Shown piece by piece: positions 1 through 10,315 of a stretch of DNA of 20,225 nt. This DNA comes from Chara braunii (taxonomy: Eukaryota; Streptophyta; Charophyceae; Charales; Characeae), in the NCBI GenBank assembly GCA_003427395.1, contig BFEA01000255.1, positions 780,926 through 801,150 of the forward strand. Reading direction: 5' to 3'. A program made the position numbers and the translations under genes. Under the pieces are notes generated by a model. It was given only the letters and a program-made list of their open reading frames with translations, did not search any database and was not told the DNA's origin. The first letter of the stretch is position 1. Each line of letters starts with the position of its first letter.

Positions 1-88
1 GGGGGTAAAGACTGGCGGGAAAGCACGTGACCTGAAGACGACAGTTGTGACTCGAGGGCGAGTGCTACACTTTCTTAGATTGCATGCA

Positions 89-100
89 TTTGGCGCCAAA
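89..100. promoter_or_regulatory. E2F-type palindrome, copy 1
   Basis: TTTGGCGCCAAA is a perfect 12-bp palindrome and matches the classical E2F/DP consensus (TTTSSCGC on both strands). It lies directly after TGCATGCA in the first tandem unit. Whether any factor binds it is inference. No coding sequence lies within reach downstream. Confidence 0.35.
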
Positions 101-186
101 TCCGATCGGATGCATTCATACAATACGTCTAACGTTTAGCGGTAAATCGACCGAATCGAGTGCTACAAGTTCTCAGACTGCATGCA

Positions 187-198
187 TTTGGCGCCAAA
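187..198. promoter_or_regulatory. E2F-type palindrome, copy 2
   Basis: The same TTTGGCGCCAAA palindrome recurs exactly 98 bp after the first and is unchanged, although flanking bases of the repeat have diverged. The function is unproven, as for copy 1. Confidence 0.35.
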
Positions 199-252
199 TC
201 CGATCAGATGCGTTCAGATACGTCTAAGGTTTGGCGGTAAATCGAATCGGAT

Positions 253-1102
253 CCGGAGACATCACGAAGCGAGCGCCCCCCTCACTCACGGCATACTCAC
301 ACTGGCACTTCCCTCAATGTATGTCACTGCAAGTACAGCGAAACCTCGATGCATCCGACCGTAATCAAGTCCAGAAGTAAATCACAAAAGCCCTGTGTGA
401 GCATACCCTCACGCAAGACGGCCCTTGTCGTGACGTGCAGGACCGACTCCCGCGTGTAGGCCTCAGTCACATGGGATTTCTTGAGATGTATCTGGCCGCC
501 TTTACAGCCAGTTTTCGATGTATGTGACCGCTGTTGCTATCGGATATCAGTTAAATAAAAAAGCAAACCGTCATTCCTGGCCGTACTGAAGACGACCAAG
601 TTGTATCTGTTGTATCGGACGTGGGTCCAAACTCGAACTAACCAGGAAATTGAAGAGCGCACCTATTAGCAAAAGGTGATGAGATACATCAGCCACATTT
701 CAAACTGGCGGATGAATCTTGCCAGCTTTCTCCAAGAGATGCACCTTGCCATTTCAGGCGAGGCCCGTACTGATACGCACCTAAAAAAAAAAAACAAAAA
801 AAAAAAACAAAAATCACAAGACGATGGGTCTTGCTCCACTACTATCTGCTGTACGATTTCGGATAGTGGGACACTGCTCCACTGACCATCCGAAATGTAC
901 CTTAAAAAAAAAAAAAAGTACCTTCGGATCTGACACCCTCCACATTCACCATACGATCCCGTATGGTTCCCAGCCTGCAAACGTTGTTATTAGGAGGGTG
1001 GTCTAAGGAAGCCGCGGCTCGAATGCGAAATCTGGGCCGACAAATTGCTGTCTTGTAGTGATGTAAGGGTGTTTTGTAGTGAACTCAGGAACTGGAGACT
1101 TG
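253..1102. other. Non-coding stretch with A-tracts
   Basis: No supported gene. Open frames here are short and do not resemble known proteins. Visible structure: an interrupted A-tract at 783-815 (A runs split by single C), an A14 tract at 903-916, and a short palindrome CATACGATCCCGTATG near 950. The A-tracts could be tails of very old retroposed copies, but I found no target duplication around them. Confidence 0.6.
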
Positions 1103-1480
1103 GGGCCTAGTTGCACTACCGCCATAGGCCAAGTTTGGCGAGTAGGCGCCTGGTTGCACGTACTCGCCAAACTTGGCGAATGCAAAATGTGTCAGACGGC
1201 TCGCCACACCGTCGACACAACTTGTGGAGAATGAATTCAGTTTCCCCGCCTGTGCACGGCGGTTTGTAGAGGGTGGTCTTCGGACCTCGCCACAAAACAG
1301 CTTTCTGGAGAGTGCAGGGCTTCGCGAGTCGACATGGGGGGGAGAATTTTTTTTAACGTTTCTGTAGAAGAAATCTCGTGCCGAGTACGTGCAACCAGGC
1401 CTGGAGTTCGACATGATTCTCGTATTTTTCACTCTCCACGGATCCGCCACGAAATGCGACGGAGTAGTGCAACTAGGCCC
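1103..1480. mobile_element. MITE-like TIR element, ~378 bp
   Basis: The left end GGGCCTAGTTGCACTA (1103-1118) is the exact reverse complement of the right end TAGTGCAACTAGGCCC (1465-1480). Both ends abut TTG (1100-1102 and 1481-1483), a possible 3-bp target duplication. A second, internal inverted pair shares 18 bp exactly (1149-1166 with 1382-1399) and carries a variant of the same terminal motif (CCTGGTTGCAC). A third perfect 16-bp palindromic pair lies at 1129-1144 and 1161-1176. There is no coding capacity. G-rich ends plus a 3-bp duplication are typical of non-autonomous PIF/Harbinger elements, although their usual target is TWA, so the superfamily is only a suggestion. Confidence 0.7.
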
Positions 1481-1560
1481 TTGTATAGAAGATAGTAAGT
1501 GGAGCGAAGCTGGGTTTTATCCCTTTTATCGCGCCCTGACAGCTATACGGCAACTATATG

Positions 1561-1576
1561 AAATTGTGTGTAGCGG
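1561..1576. repeat. LINE target-site duplication, left copy
   Basis: AAATTGTGTGTAGCGG matches 10369-10384 base for base. The flanking bases differ at the right side (TGAC against ACAG), so the match ends sharply where the element begins. A 16-bp duplication is a normal size for target-primed LINE insertion. The implied bottom-strand nick lies after TTT, compatible with the T-rich preference of APE-type endonucleases. Confidence 0.93.
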
Positions 1577-1638
1577 TGACTGACAGCTCTGAGGGGGACG
1601 GGCATGGTGTCGGGCGCAAGAGCGCTCCGCAGTGCGCT

Positions 1639-1658
1639 ATCGGTTCGGGAGAACCGAT
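1639..1658 (+). other. Perfect 8-bp hairpin in LINE 5' UTR
   Basis: ATCGGTTC and GAACCGAT pair perfectly around a GGGA tetraloop, about 60 bases from the 5' end of the element. It could be part of a structured 5' end of the LINE RNA. The surrounding fold was not computed. Confidence 0.5.
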
Positions 1659-2337
1659 GTCACTGACTCTGAGGCGGGCACGAGGTCTGACCGTCGGGGG
1701 AATTTGCCGAAGCCTTCCTGGCGATGGCCGGGTCAAACATCTTCAGAGAGGATGCGGGGAATGGAGGTGAAGCAGTGGCCGGGAGAGACTTGCAACCTGC
1801 TTTAATGATGACAATGTGGAAAAGACGTGGCGCCGCTGGAGCTCACGTCCCTGATGTGTAAAGGATACTCGAGACTGTCGTCAGGGCCTTCGTCAGTCAA
1901 GGCATCTGCGCTACTCTGGACATCGGCACTTTCAAGGGAGAAGACAAGGAGGGAGGTTGCCTGAGGGGAAGGGTAAGCGCCCTAAATATCACTCTCACAC
2001 ACTCGAAAACACCAACTCGATGTGTTATTCTTCTACGGTCTTGAACCGATAGCTTAACCTTCTAGTGTCGGTCCACCTCTCACAGGAGGAGCGCACTCCA
2101 ACCCCCTAATCTTCTAGTCAGGGTTCGAGAGTGCTAACTTAATCAGTTAGAGATAGGCCGTCCTCCATAGCAGGTAGCTAGTGGAGGGCAAGGTCGTCCC
2201 TCACCTATCGAACTTCCTCTGGGCTCACTTCAGAAGCGCATGCCTGATTTTCTTGTTATCTAACGCTATAAGGGCGTTGTGAGTCGATCTGACTCCTGAA
2301 GGAGGTAGGGGCGATCCGGTTCGATAACGCGTTGCTC

Positions 2338-2475
2338 TTTAGTTCAGAGTATTTACGGTGCTCATCTTGGCCCTTCGTGGAAGTATTGGGGATTGTATTG
2401 TTACTCCTGTTTAGCGTATTTACGGTGTTTTGTCCTGGTCCTTCGAAGAGTGTTGGGGATTCTGCTGTTATTCAC
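2338..2475 (+). repeat. Diverged 67-bp tandem duplication in LINE 5' UTR
   Basis: GTATTTACGGTG starts at 2349 and again at 2416. Each is followed by a T/C-rich stretch, CCTTCG, and TTGGGGATT(G/C)T. Two tandem units in a LINE 5' UTR resemble the monomer repeats that carry promoter activity in some L1 families. That role is inference here. Confidence 0.65.
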
Positions 2476-2621
2476 CAGTGAGTCCTCGACCCGCCTCCTC
2501 TGTGTTATCGCCCTTGAATTTGTCCTCACATCACTCCCCCATCAAACACACTTAACATACATGTAAAAGCGATTAGTGAGTGGTTTGTAGTTAAAACCGC
2601 CCAGTGATCTACTCAAACACC

Positions 2622-5515
2622 ATGGCGGCCCCCGCCCCTCCCCCGCCACAAAACGGGAATAGAGGAGACGGAGTAACCCATGGAGTGATAGTGGGAGATG
2701 ACGACGGTCCTCGCATAAAGGCCTTATTAGATATGTGCTTCGACGATGGGTTTTTCCCCGAATCAAATTTAAACATAGGTGTAACGGAAGTTGTTGATGG
2801 CGTAGGTGTCATGACCTTGAGCGACGAATTTGACCAAGCCACTGTAAACTGGCTGAAGGCTAGGACTTTAATCGTCATCTTCGATGAAACCGGCACGTCA
2901 CTCAGTATTAACCAACGGGAACAGCTCATTCGCGTATACGAGGATGCTTGGTATCTGGACCCCTCGGTCAACCCATCTCAACGAAGGGGAAGGACGCACG
3001 GAGAAGGCCCTAACGTAACCTCATACATGGCCAAATCCGAACGTATTGCGGAGTGGATGGTCATGAAAGGACAGGACAAAATCCCCACGCGCACCGGATC
3101 GGTGAAAGTGTTGTTTAAACCATAGATGACCAAACATGAACTGGATACGATGCGAGACAACGAACTAGCTGGTAAATTCCGAGTTATTGCGTTGAGAGTA
3201 CCGCTCGAAGCACTCCCCTCCCTGAAATTTGCGGTTGAGAGATTCATGGGCCGGGTGTTGACCGTTCACCCACCAGAGCTGAGGCCAGAAGAACCACGCT
3301 TGGGGAACGTACAAATAGATTGTGTCCCAGAAGTCAAAGACTCGTTCATGGAATAGGTAGTTGTAAGAAAACCATCGGGAGACAATTTGGAGATTCAGTT
3401 TGCGAATCAGGATACCCCGTTTTGTCATAAATGTTTATGGTGGTATCATGATGAATTCGATCCGGATTGTCCGAAATTCAACGAACCAATGCCGGAAGGA
3501 CGAAGAGGACGAGGTCAGGGAAGACGAGGAGGAGGAAGAGCAGGAAGAGGCCCAGGAAGAGGGCCAGCCGGAGGGAATAGAGGAGGGATTGGTGAAGGAG
3601 GTGGGAATGGGGGGTTGGGTCAGGCAAGAGGAATTGGAGGTAGGAATGGGGGGGGATCCGGACTTGGTAGAGGGGAGGACTCGGGTGACAACAGGAGGAG
3701 TGGGAGCGATGGAGTAAGAAACAGTGGAGGCAACGGAGAAGGAAGAGGAAATGGGGGAAACGGACCGACTGAAGGTGTGGGCGACAATGGGGAGAACTTC
3801 AGAGGAAGTGGGGATAACGGAGAAAGGGGAGTTAGCGGGAACGAGGTGGGGTTACATGTAAGAGGTCCACCAGCTGGTCCTTCGGGCGGGATGGGCAACA
3901 TGGGACCCAGGTGAAGCGGGGCAGTGCCCTCGACCTCCAACGCCATAGTTCCATACTCTCAACCCCCCTCCCCGTATCCTGGAGCGGGTCTGGCACAACC
4001 ATATCCCTTCGCACAATATAGTCACCTTGGCTATCGACCAGGAGGTAATCTGCCCTATATCCCCCCTCCTGGCCTACCACTGATCCACTATCCTACAAAC
4101 CCCAGTCTACTACCCCCTCCTCCTTCGTCAATCAGCCCCCTACCAGACTACTCTAAACCTGTACGTCAGACCAATCATCCTAGCCATCCAGGTCTTGACA
4201 CTAATCAGTTGTTAGGATATCCTCCGACACTATTTTCTGGGGGGCTTTTCCCCCCTCCTGCGCCAACAGGGTTGGGGACAGCTGATCAAGTCCAGGATAC
4301 TTGGAGTTCAGATCCAAGAACCCAGTCTGCCTCCTCGCAAGCCATCACGCGAGCGACGTGGCCAGCCTCAGGCGGCCTTAACACAGATCTCGCCCCCTCT
4401 GGGCTTGCCCAACCATCTACCACCTCTCAGATGGTACATCCAGGCTCAAACCAAGTTTTGAATCGTCATGATTTGGGGGGGGCAGACATCTACCGGCCAG
4501 TGCAAGACCACCCCTATGTTACCGTTCACATAAATTCTGAGTTTGTCAATGAAGACACTGTAGACAGAGAATTGCAGTATCCCACCGCTGAACAGAGACA
4601 GCTGGTACAACCATCTAACTCAGGAAAGCCCCCACCAAGAGACCAGCCAATGAGGGATCCGGGCAACCGAGAATCCCTTCTGGCCCCAGTTAAATTGAGA
4701 CGCTTGGGAGAAGAAGGGACCAGCGAGCCGACCCGAGAAGAAGATCGTGAAGGGGAGCTTGATTCGATAAACCTCGGTTCACCAGCCCCTGCCCCAGTGT
4801 GCCCCAGGACTGGGCAAGGCACAACGAGCTCATCCTCGAGACAGGAGGGGCAAGGATGTTAATCGACTGATACTCCCCGCCCAAAGCCACAAGCGGAAAA
4901 CATTCTCATCCCGATCTGTGTCTCGCTCGCTCCGCAGGGGATCAAGGTGTTGTAGGGAAGGCAGATCGGGGGGGATTTGTCCTACCTCATGCTACGATAA
5001 CCGACTTCCCCAAGACGAAGGAGATGATCCGTCAGACTACCGCGAACCTGTTCGCAGGTAGGTTTCCTTTTAGATTGATTCCAGGGATCCGTTTAGGAAG
5101 GAAGAAACTGGACACCGCAACTGGGCCCCCCCTTCAATTTCACATGGTCATGATAGACGCCAAGATCACACTTGAAATAGTCGCTGCACTAGAAACAGAG
5201 GGATTCCACTGGATTCCCCCCTAGTGGTTTGATTCGTCAACACAGTCCTCCGAAGCCTCGAAAATCCTGATCACACGAGGGGCTACAGGTCAGATGGTTG
5301 TAGACTTTTGTGCCTCCCTCCCGACTGACAAGCAACCTTGGGCAACCTCCTTCAAAAACTTGCTACTTACGCCATGGGACCCAGTCCAGGATGGAGAGAA
5401 CTCACAGCAGGGACGACGAAGGAAAAACAGTCGAAGCAGCACAGAGGACAGAAACAGAACTGAAGATCAGCGGATCCAACATCAAGTCGCCGCAAGCACA
5501 GCCAATGGTGGATAA
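2622..5515 (+). pseudogene. LINE ORF1 (gag-like RNA-binding protein), interrupted
   Basis: The ATG at 2622 sits in a strong context (ACCATGG) and opens MAAPAPPPPQ. One frame runs to 4862 with internal stops TAG 3123, TAG 3354 and TGA 3912. The first ~170 residues are a conserved globular module that recurs in a second copy at 17190-17650. The next ~80 residues, with ALPSLKFAVERFMGRVL and EPRLGNVQIDC, resemble the plant LINE DUF4283/zf-CCHC_4 arrangement. They lead into a zinc knuckle (C268, C271, H276, C283; CX2CX4HX6C, longer than the usual HX4C). Then follow an Arg/Gly-rich RGG-like tail (about 3490-3900) and a Pro/Ser-rich part. After TAA 4860 the likely continuation is in another frame up to TAA 5513, reached through one or more frameshifts, possibly at the G7 run near 4969. 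In that frame TAG 5222 also interrupts. The product would bind element RNA. Expression from this copy is not expected beyond the first stop. Confidence 0.75.
3123..3128 (+). other. TAG-ATG junction inside ORF1, shared with second copy
   Basis: ORF1 reads ...VLFKP, TAG (3123-3125), then ATG ACC in the same frame. The diverged copy at 17648-17653 reads ...VLFNP, TAG, ATG ACG at the homologous place. By contrast the next stop (TAG 3354) corresponds to a TGG Trp codon in the other copy, so it is private damage. The shared stop may be ancestral: a real boundary between two proteins, or a stop passed by readthrough or reinitiation. Confidence 0.6.
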
Positions 5516-8500
5516 GCTTAGAACTGTGTCATGGAATGTCTGAGGCATTGGAGAAGCCTCGGACCGCGGCAAGAGGGACCGCTTGAAGTCCTGGCTGCAC
5601 TACCACAGGATTCAAGTCGTTTTCCTCCAAGAGACATAACTGAATGAGTCAAAGATAAGACAGATGGCGAATTGGTGGAAAGGGCCTCAGTGGTGGGCAC
5701 CAACAGATGGAAGTAAAGATGGCACGGCGGTCCTGATCCATCGTGACTTGGAAATGGAATGTTTGGAAGAAGATGCAGACATCTGGGGCCAGTGGGTTCG
5801 GGTGCGTATCAGGATTGCAGACCAGAATTGGACGCTGATTTCCATCTATGCACCGTCAGTACCAGGCGAGCGCCGTTCTTTTTTCTCCGACCTACATAAT
5901 ATCATACCAGATGATGATAATATCATTATGGCTAGAGACATGAATACTGTGCTATAGCCTGGGCTGGACTCACCTGTAGTGCGGCCACGTAAAGCGGATG
6001 CCATCCTGCTGACACAGTTCATGGAAGTGCAGGGGTTTGTGGACACCTTCAGACATTTGTTCCCTTATGACCCGGGCTTTACCTGGACATCAGCACAGCA
6101 CCAAGAAGACCGCTTTACACCACGACGTGGGCTGGACTTGATATTAACCAAAGGAGAACTTTGGGAGGCGGCCTTGGATATGGAGATCGTACCGGATCCC
6201 ATGTCAGATCATGCGCCGCTCCGTACAGACTTCAGATTGAACTGTAAGATAAAGCGGGAAGCTGGCTACTTCAGGCTCAATACAGAGCACCTGAAGAACC
6301 CAGCAGTCTTGGACTGGTGCACAAGGCACTGGGCAGATTGGGAGCGAGCGAAAGTTTGGTTTGACGAGGAGGAGGACTGGGTACAGTTGGGATTCCGGAT
6401 GGTGACTAGGGCCTTAGATGTCTTCTCACGTATCCTAACAAGGGAGAAAAACAAGAAGGAACATGAGTGCCGCAGAATGGTGGAGGAAGCAGAGGAACAG
6501 ATGGGGAAAGACCCTTACACATATCTATACTGGGAGAGAAGACGGGACAGATGGATGAACAAGTGGGAGCTTCTACAAATTAAGCACCAGGAAGCTTGGG
6601 CACAGCGAGCGCAGGTGAGGGGAATGGCAAAGGAAGACAGGATGACCAAAGAAATGTTCCTTCGGTTGTGCCCAGCCCGCTCTCACAGTACTATTCGAGC
6701 GATCCTCCATCCATTCAATGCTCAGGCGGATATGGCAGAAGACACCGAAACCATGGCAGACTATGCTACCATGTACTACAGCGACATTCTGACGTCTCGG
6801 CCCCCTGCTGAGGAGTCTCTAGATCAGCTCCAGAGGGAAGATAACCTGTGGCAACACACAGACAAACATCTTACGGACCAGCAAAGACAGACACTTGACC
6901 GCCCCCTGACGGACAAAGAATTGAGGACTACAACCCTATGTATGGCAAAAGGGGAAACCCCGGGAGATGATGGACTCCCGGTGGAATTCTTTATTGCTAC
7001 GTGGGATCAAGTGGGACCCATCCTGACTAGTCTCTTCAACCGGGTATTGGTGGGAGGACACTTGACGGAAGACATGTGTAGGGGGGTTATCACCCTCCTA
7101 TATAAGAAGGGCGACAAAAGAAACGTCCGTAATTGGAGACCAATCTCCTTGTTGAACGTCGCTTACAAGATATTGGCAAACGCCATAGCAAGAAGATTGC
7201 CCCCTCATCTTCTGGACCTAGTCAAGGCGGACCCAGGAGCCTTTGTCAAAGGCAGGTCAATTGCAGAGAATATGCTGGTCGTGATGGGAGCACTGAAAGT
7301 AATCAGCAGGGAACAACGACAGATGGTGATGGCGATGTTAGACTTGGAAAAGGCGTATGACCGGGTGAACTGGTCATTCGTGCTGGCTACGCTAGAACAC
7401 ATGAACTTTGGCACACCTCTCCACAGATGGGTTGCAGTTATGTACCAGAGCTCGACGGCATCAGTGTTGGTCAATGACAAAAGATCTCAAGTCTTTAGTC
7501 TCTCACGCTCGCTGAGGCAGGGGTGCCCGCTGGCGCCACTTCTCTTTGTATTACAGATTGAAGTGGTACTCAACACTCTTCGAGCAACCTCGATCATTCG
7601 AGGTCTGCAGTTAAGCGGAAGCACCAAAGTACTTACAAGAGCGATAGCCGACGATGTCCTACTCATCATGGAAGCTACCCCAGATTCGATGGACCCTGCC
7701 AAATCAATCTTAGACCGGTATGCTACACTTTCGAAAGCCAAGATCAATTGGGACAAGTCCATATACTTCCTCCCACAAGAGTATGAACTGGAGAATGACT
7801 GGTCCATGAAAAGAGTACCAGTGGGTGAGTCAAAGCGCTATCTAGGAGTACAGGTCTCGCTATCGAATAGCGGGCCCTCCCAAGACACCATTCTGGCAGC
7901 TCGAGTCGAGTCCAGGATCCGCACTTGCCGTTCCTCCACAGGCCTGTCACTGATGGGAAGAGCAACAGTGATCTCAGCATCTGTCCTCTCGATCATTTGG
8001 CACGTCGCAGCGGTTATCCTCATCTCTAGGCAAACCCTGCAAAGGATAAGGAATCTGTGAGCTCACTATTTATGGAAGCCTGGGGGCGAGGAAGAGGACA
8101 AATTTATCTCCAAGGTAGCTTGGGACAAGGTTACCCAGCCGAAGGAGAAAGGGGGCCTAAGTATCGTAGACCCCGGAAGACAAAATGTGGCCCTGTTGGG
8201 TAAATGGATGCAAAAGGTGGCTACGCAGGCAGAATCAAGAAGTTGGTTGGAGATTGTGGTGTACATCCTCCAGGAGGAGTTCCACCTCAAGCGTGCTTCA
8301 GACGTGTGGATCTGTCTCCAGATCCCCGCCATCCTGAAGTGCAGACCCAAATCGACAATCGGACTGGCATGGTGGATCGCGTGGAAAAACATACGGTTGC
8401 CTCTCCTCCGAAACCCAGAATCAAGAGATGAAATACTGCGTCAACCAGTCTTTGACAATCCAGCGATCAAGCAACCGCAGGGCTTAGTCTTCGCAGCAGC

Positions 8501-9767
8501 TGCTCAAGGAAGAAATTTCGGAAAGAAATGGATTGAGAGAGGAATCTTTGTAGTCGCTGATCTTTGTTCCGAACCCACTCTGGATTGGAAGACAGAGAAG
8601 GAGATACGGATGTCCTTGGGACGTCTGCATAATGTGGAGGACCGCCTACATCTCATCCAAGAGGCTATCCAGGAAGCATGGAAAGAAAAGCTCCTAACAG
8701 GTCCCAAATTGGAAAGCAGAGTCTCGTACAAAAAAAAGAAAAGCTTAGAGGAGCCAAGGAAAGTCTTCAGGATAGAGTCTGTATACTCGTCCGGATCAGT
8801 CGAGGCCTCCAGATGGGCAGTGGAAGCAAGGTGTGGGAAAGAACAGAGGGTAACTCGCCGTTCAAATTTTCACATAGACGGCAACCCAATCCTGACATCG
8901 GTAAGAGTTCTTCCAACGACGGAGGGTTCTGACAGGTCATCGTTGGTATTGGTACAAGGGGGCGCATGTATTCAGGACCTAAGACTGGATCCAGCAAAAT
9001 GCATATGGAGTCTCCCTGCAATGACTAAAAAGAATTTATTACAGTACAACACCAAAGTAGGGAGGAAAGCCCAAAGACCTGTAGAACCTTTTATTACAGA
9101 GATAAGTCAGAGAGCAACAAGAGTCCTACAACTGACGGCTCTACCACTTCCTTCCGCAATGAAGATGGTCTGGTCTCAACTCACTCTCCTCCCAAGTCTC
9201 AAACTGTCCAGACTTCTATGGTTAATTTCACACTCGGCAGTTCCTACAGCCAAATGGCTCACAGAAAAAGGTATGGACATTGGCCCACAGTGCAAGCGGT
9301 GTGGCAATCTGCGAGAAGAATCACTCCGACACTTGATTTGGGAATGCCCTGCATCATATCGAATCTGGAAGTGGTGGACTAACCATTGGGTACGGATTGG
9401 TTCGGCTCTTGATTGGAAACAGGACTGGATCCTATCTGGAAAGCTTCCTCCTCTATTTTTCAAGGGGAAGGGATGGGGGTACATGGCGCAGGCGATTCGC
9501 TCTGCACCGATGTGGGTCATCTGGTAGGACCGAAACAACATAGTCTTTAGAGGGGAGTGGATTGTAGATCAGGGGATCAAGGCAAAAATCAAAGCTCTCA
9601 TTCGATCCATGATCATGGCGGATTGGGTTCGGAAGGCGGACAGGGGAATCTCACGAAAGGGAAGGCATTGGTTCCTATTCACTTGGGCAAGAGGCAACAA
9701 ATTGGCAGCAGTCACAACGGAAGGGAAGCTGGTCATCTCCCATTGGCTCTGCAACACGAAAAGTTAG
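5505..9767 (+). pseudogene. LINE ORF2: endonuclease and reverse transcriptase, five nonsense codons
   Basis: ATG 5505 overlaps the end of the ORF1 downstream frame (TAA 5513-5515). The frame runs 1,420 codons to TAG 9765 without a shift, with stops at codons 13 (TGA), 45 (TAA), 151 (TAG), 852 (TGA) and 1341 (TAG). The APE-type endonuclease shows SWN (10-11), QE43T, ISIYAPS (~112), D145-M-N147 and SD235H236. The reverse transcriptase shows YKKGD and NWRPISLLN, motif A D613LEKAYD619, motif B RQGCPLAPLLF, motif C ADD (716-717) and YLGV (779). The C-terminal knuckle is C1263, C1266, H1276, C1281 (CX2CX9HX4C). The enzyme would nick target DNA and copy element RNA in place. Motif C reads IADD where Y/FADD is usual, and the endonuclease has ARDMN where GGDFN is usual. 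No RNase H domain is visible. Confidence 0.93.
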
Positions 9768-10284
9768 GTTACTTGGTGCTTATTAGTTGATAGTTTAGTG
9801 GGTAGTTTAGCTTGCCGGCCTGGCTCCTTGGCCCTGGTTAGGTCCGCGGGAGGACCGTTGCTTAAACTTCAAGGGCAAGGAGGAGATAGTTTAGAAGCTG
9901 AGTCGTTTTAGACTCGGGGAGCCGTATAGACTCTGTGCACTGTACTATTGTTTAGGTGTGGTGTAGGTAGGCTCTTTCTGTGAGTTGCGTAGAAGTCTGT
10001 TTTTGTGAATTGTTCTAAATTTGGTAGTTTTTGATGCATAATGGTCCCCCTCCCTTGCTCCTTTCTTCTTCCCTTCTTCCCTTTTCTCATATTCATCTGA
10101 TTAGGTAGTACTGTGCCATAAGACGGGGCTTGGCCCACCCTCAGTTCGAAGGATTTTGAGTTAGATAACGAGTAAAAATGTGTTCTTGCCTATGATAGGC
10201 TAGCAGTCTATGTGGAATTCCTAACTTTTGACATTTGTAAGCTAAACCGGCTGATGCTGTCGGGATAACTCCGGGTAGAATTGT

Positions 10285-10299
10285 GAGGTCCCGGACCTC
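10285..10299 (+). other. Hairpin near the LINE 3' end
   Basis: GAGGTC (10285-10290), loop CCG, GACCTC (10294-10299): a perfect 6-bp stem about 37 bases before the A tail. LINE reverse transcriptases of several clades recognise 3' stem-loops. This role is inference for the present element. Confidence 0.45.
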
Positions 10300-10315
10300 G
10301 TATCTTCAGTTTTCA

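Larger units (their letters stand above)
60..252. repeat. Two-unit tandem repeat, 98-bp period
   Basis: Two head-to-tail copies begin with GAGTGCTAC at 60 and 158. Both continue through TGCATGCA, a TTTGGCGCCAAA palindrome, a CCGATC(A/G)GATGC segment and CGTCTAA(C/G)GTTT(A/G)GCGGTAAATCGA. They differ by scattered substitutions and a short indel near 120. I see no open frame of interest. The repeat may be part of a longer satellite or of the regulatory end of a transposon, because the left side is cut close to the window edge. Confidence 0.85.
1577..2621 (+). promoter_or_regulatory. LINE 5' UTR with probable internal promoter
   Basis: This stretch runs from the left target duplication to the first good ORF1 start and contains no supported coding sequence. 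The first ~200 bases are GC-rich and can fold: ATCGGTTC (1639-1646), loop GGGA, GAACCGAT (1651-1658). The motif TGAC-GAC-CTCTGAG occurs near 1577 and again near 1660. LINEs carry their promoter in this position. That this one does so is inference, since no promoter motif is evident. Confidence 0.6.

Noticed and set aside
783-815. Tail of a retroposed SINE or processed pseudogene
   Set aside because: No flanking duplication and no recognisable body upstream.
1590-1680. HDV-like self-cleaving ribozyme at the LINE 5' end (GGGCATGGT resembles the start of such ribozymes)
   Set aside because: I could not find the second strands needed for the P1 and P2 helices at suitable distance. Only a simple 8-bp hairpin is supported.
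3400-3717. Acidic Glu-rich open frame overlapping the RGG region of ORF1
   Set aside because: It is the +1 shadow of a G/A-rich purine tract. The overlapping ORF1 frame contains the zinc knuckle and continues on both sides.
5505-9767. Altered genetic code or programmed readthrough as an explanation for the ORF2 stops
   Set aside because: All three stop codons occur, at positions without common context, and simple C-to-T decay explains them.
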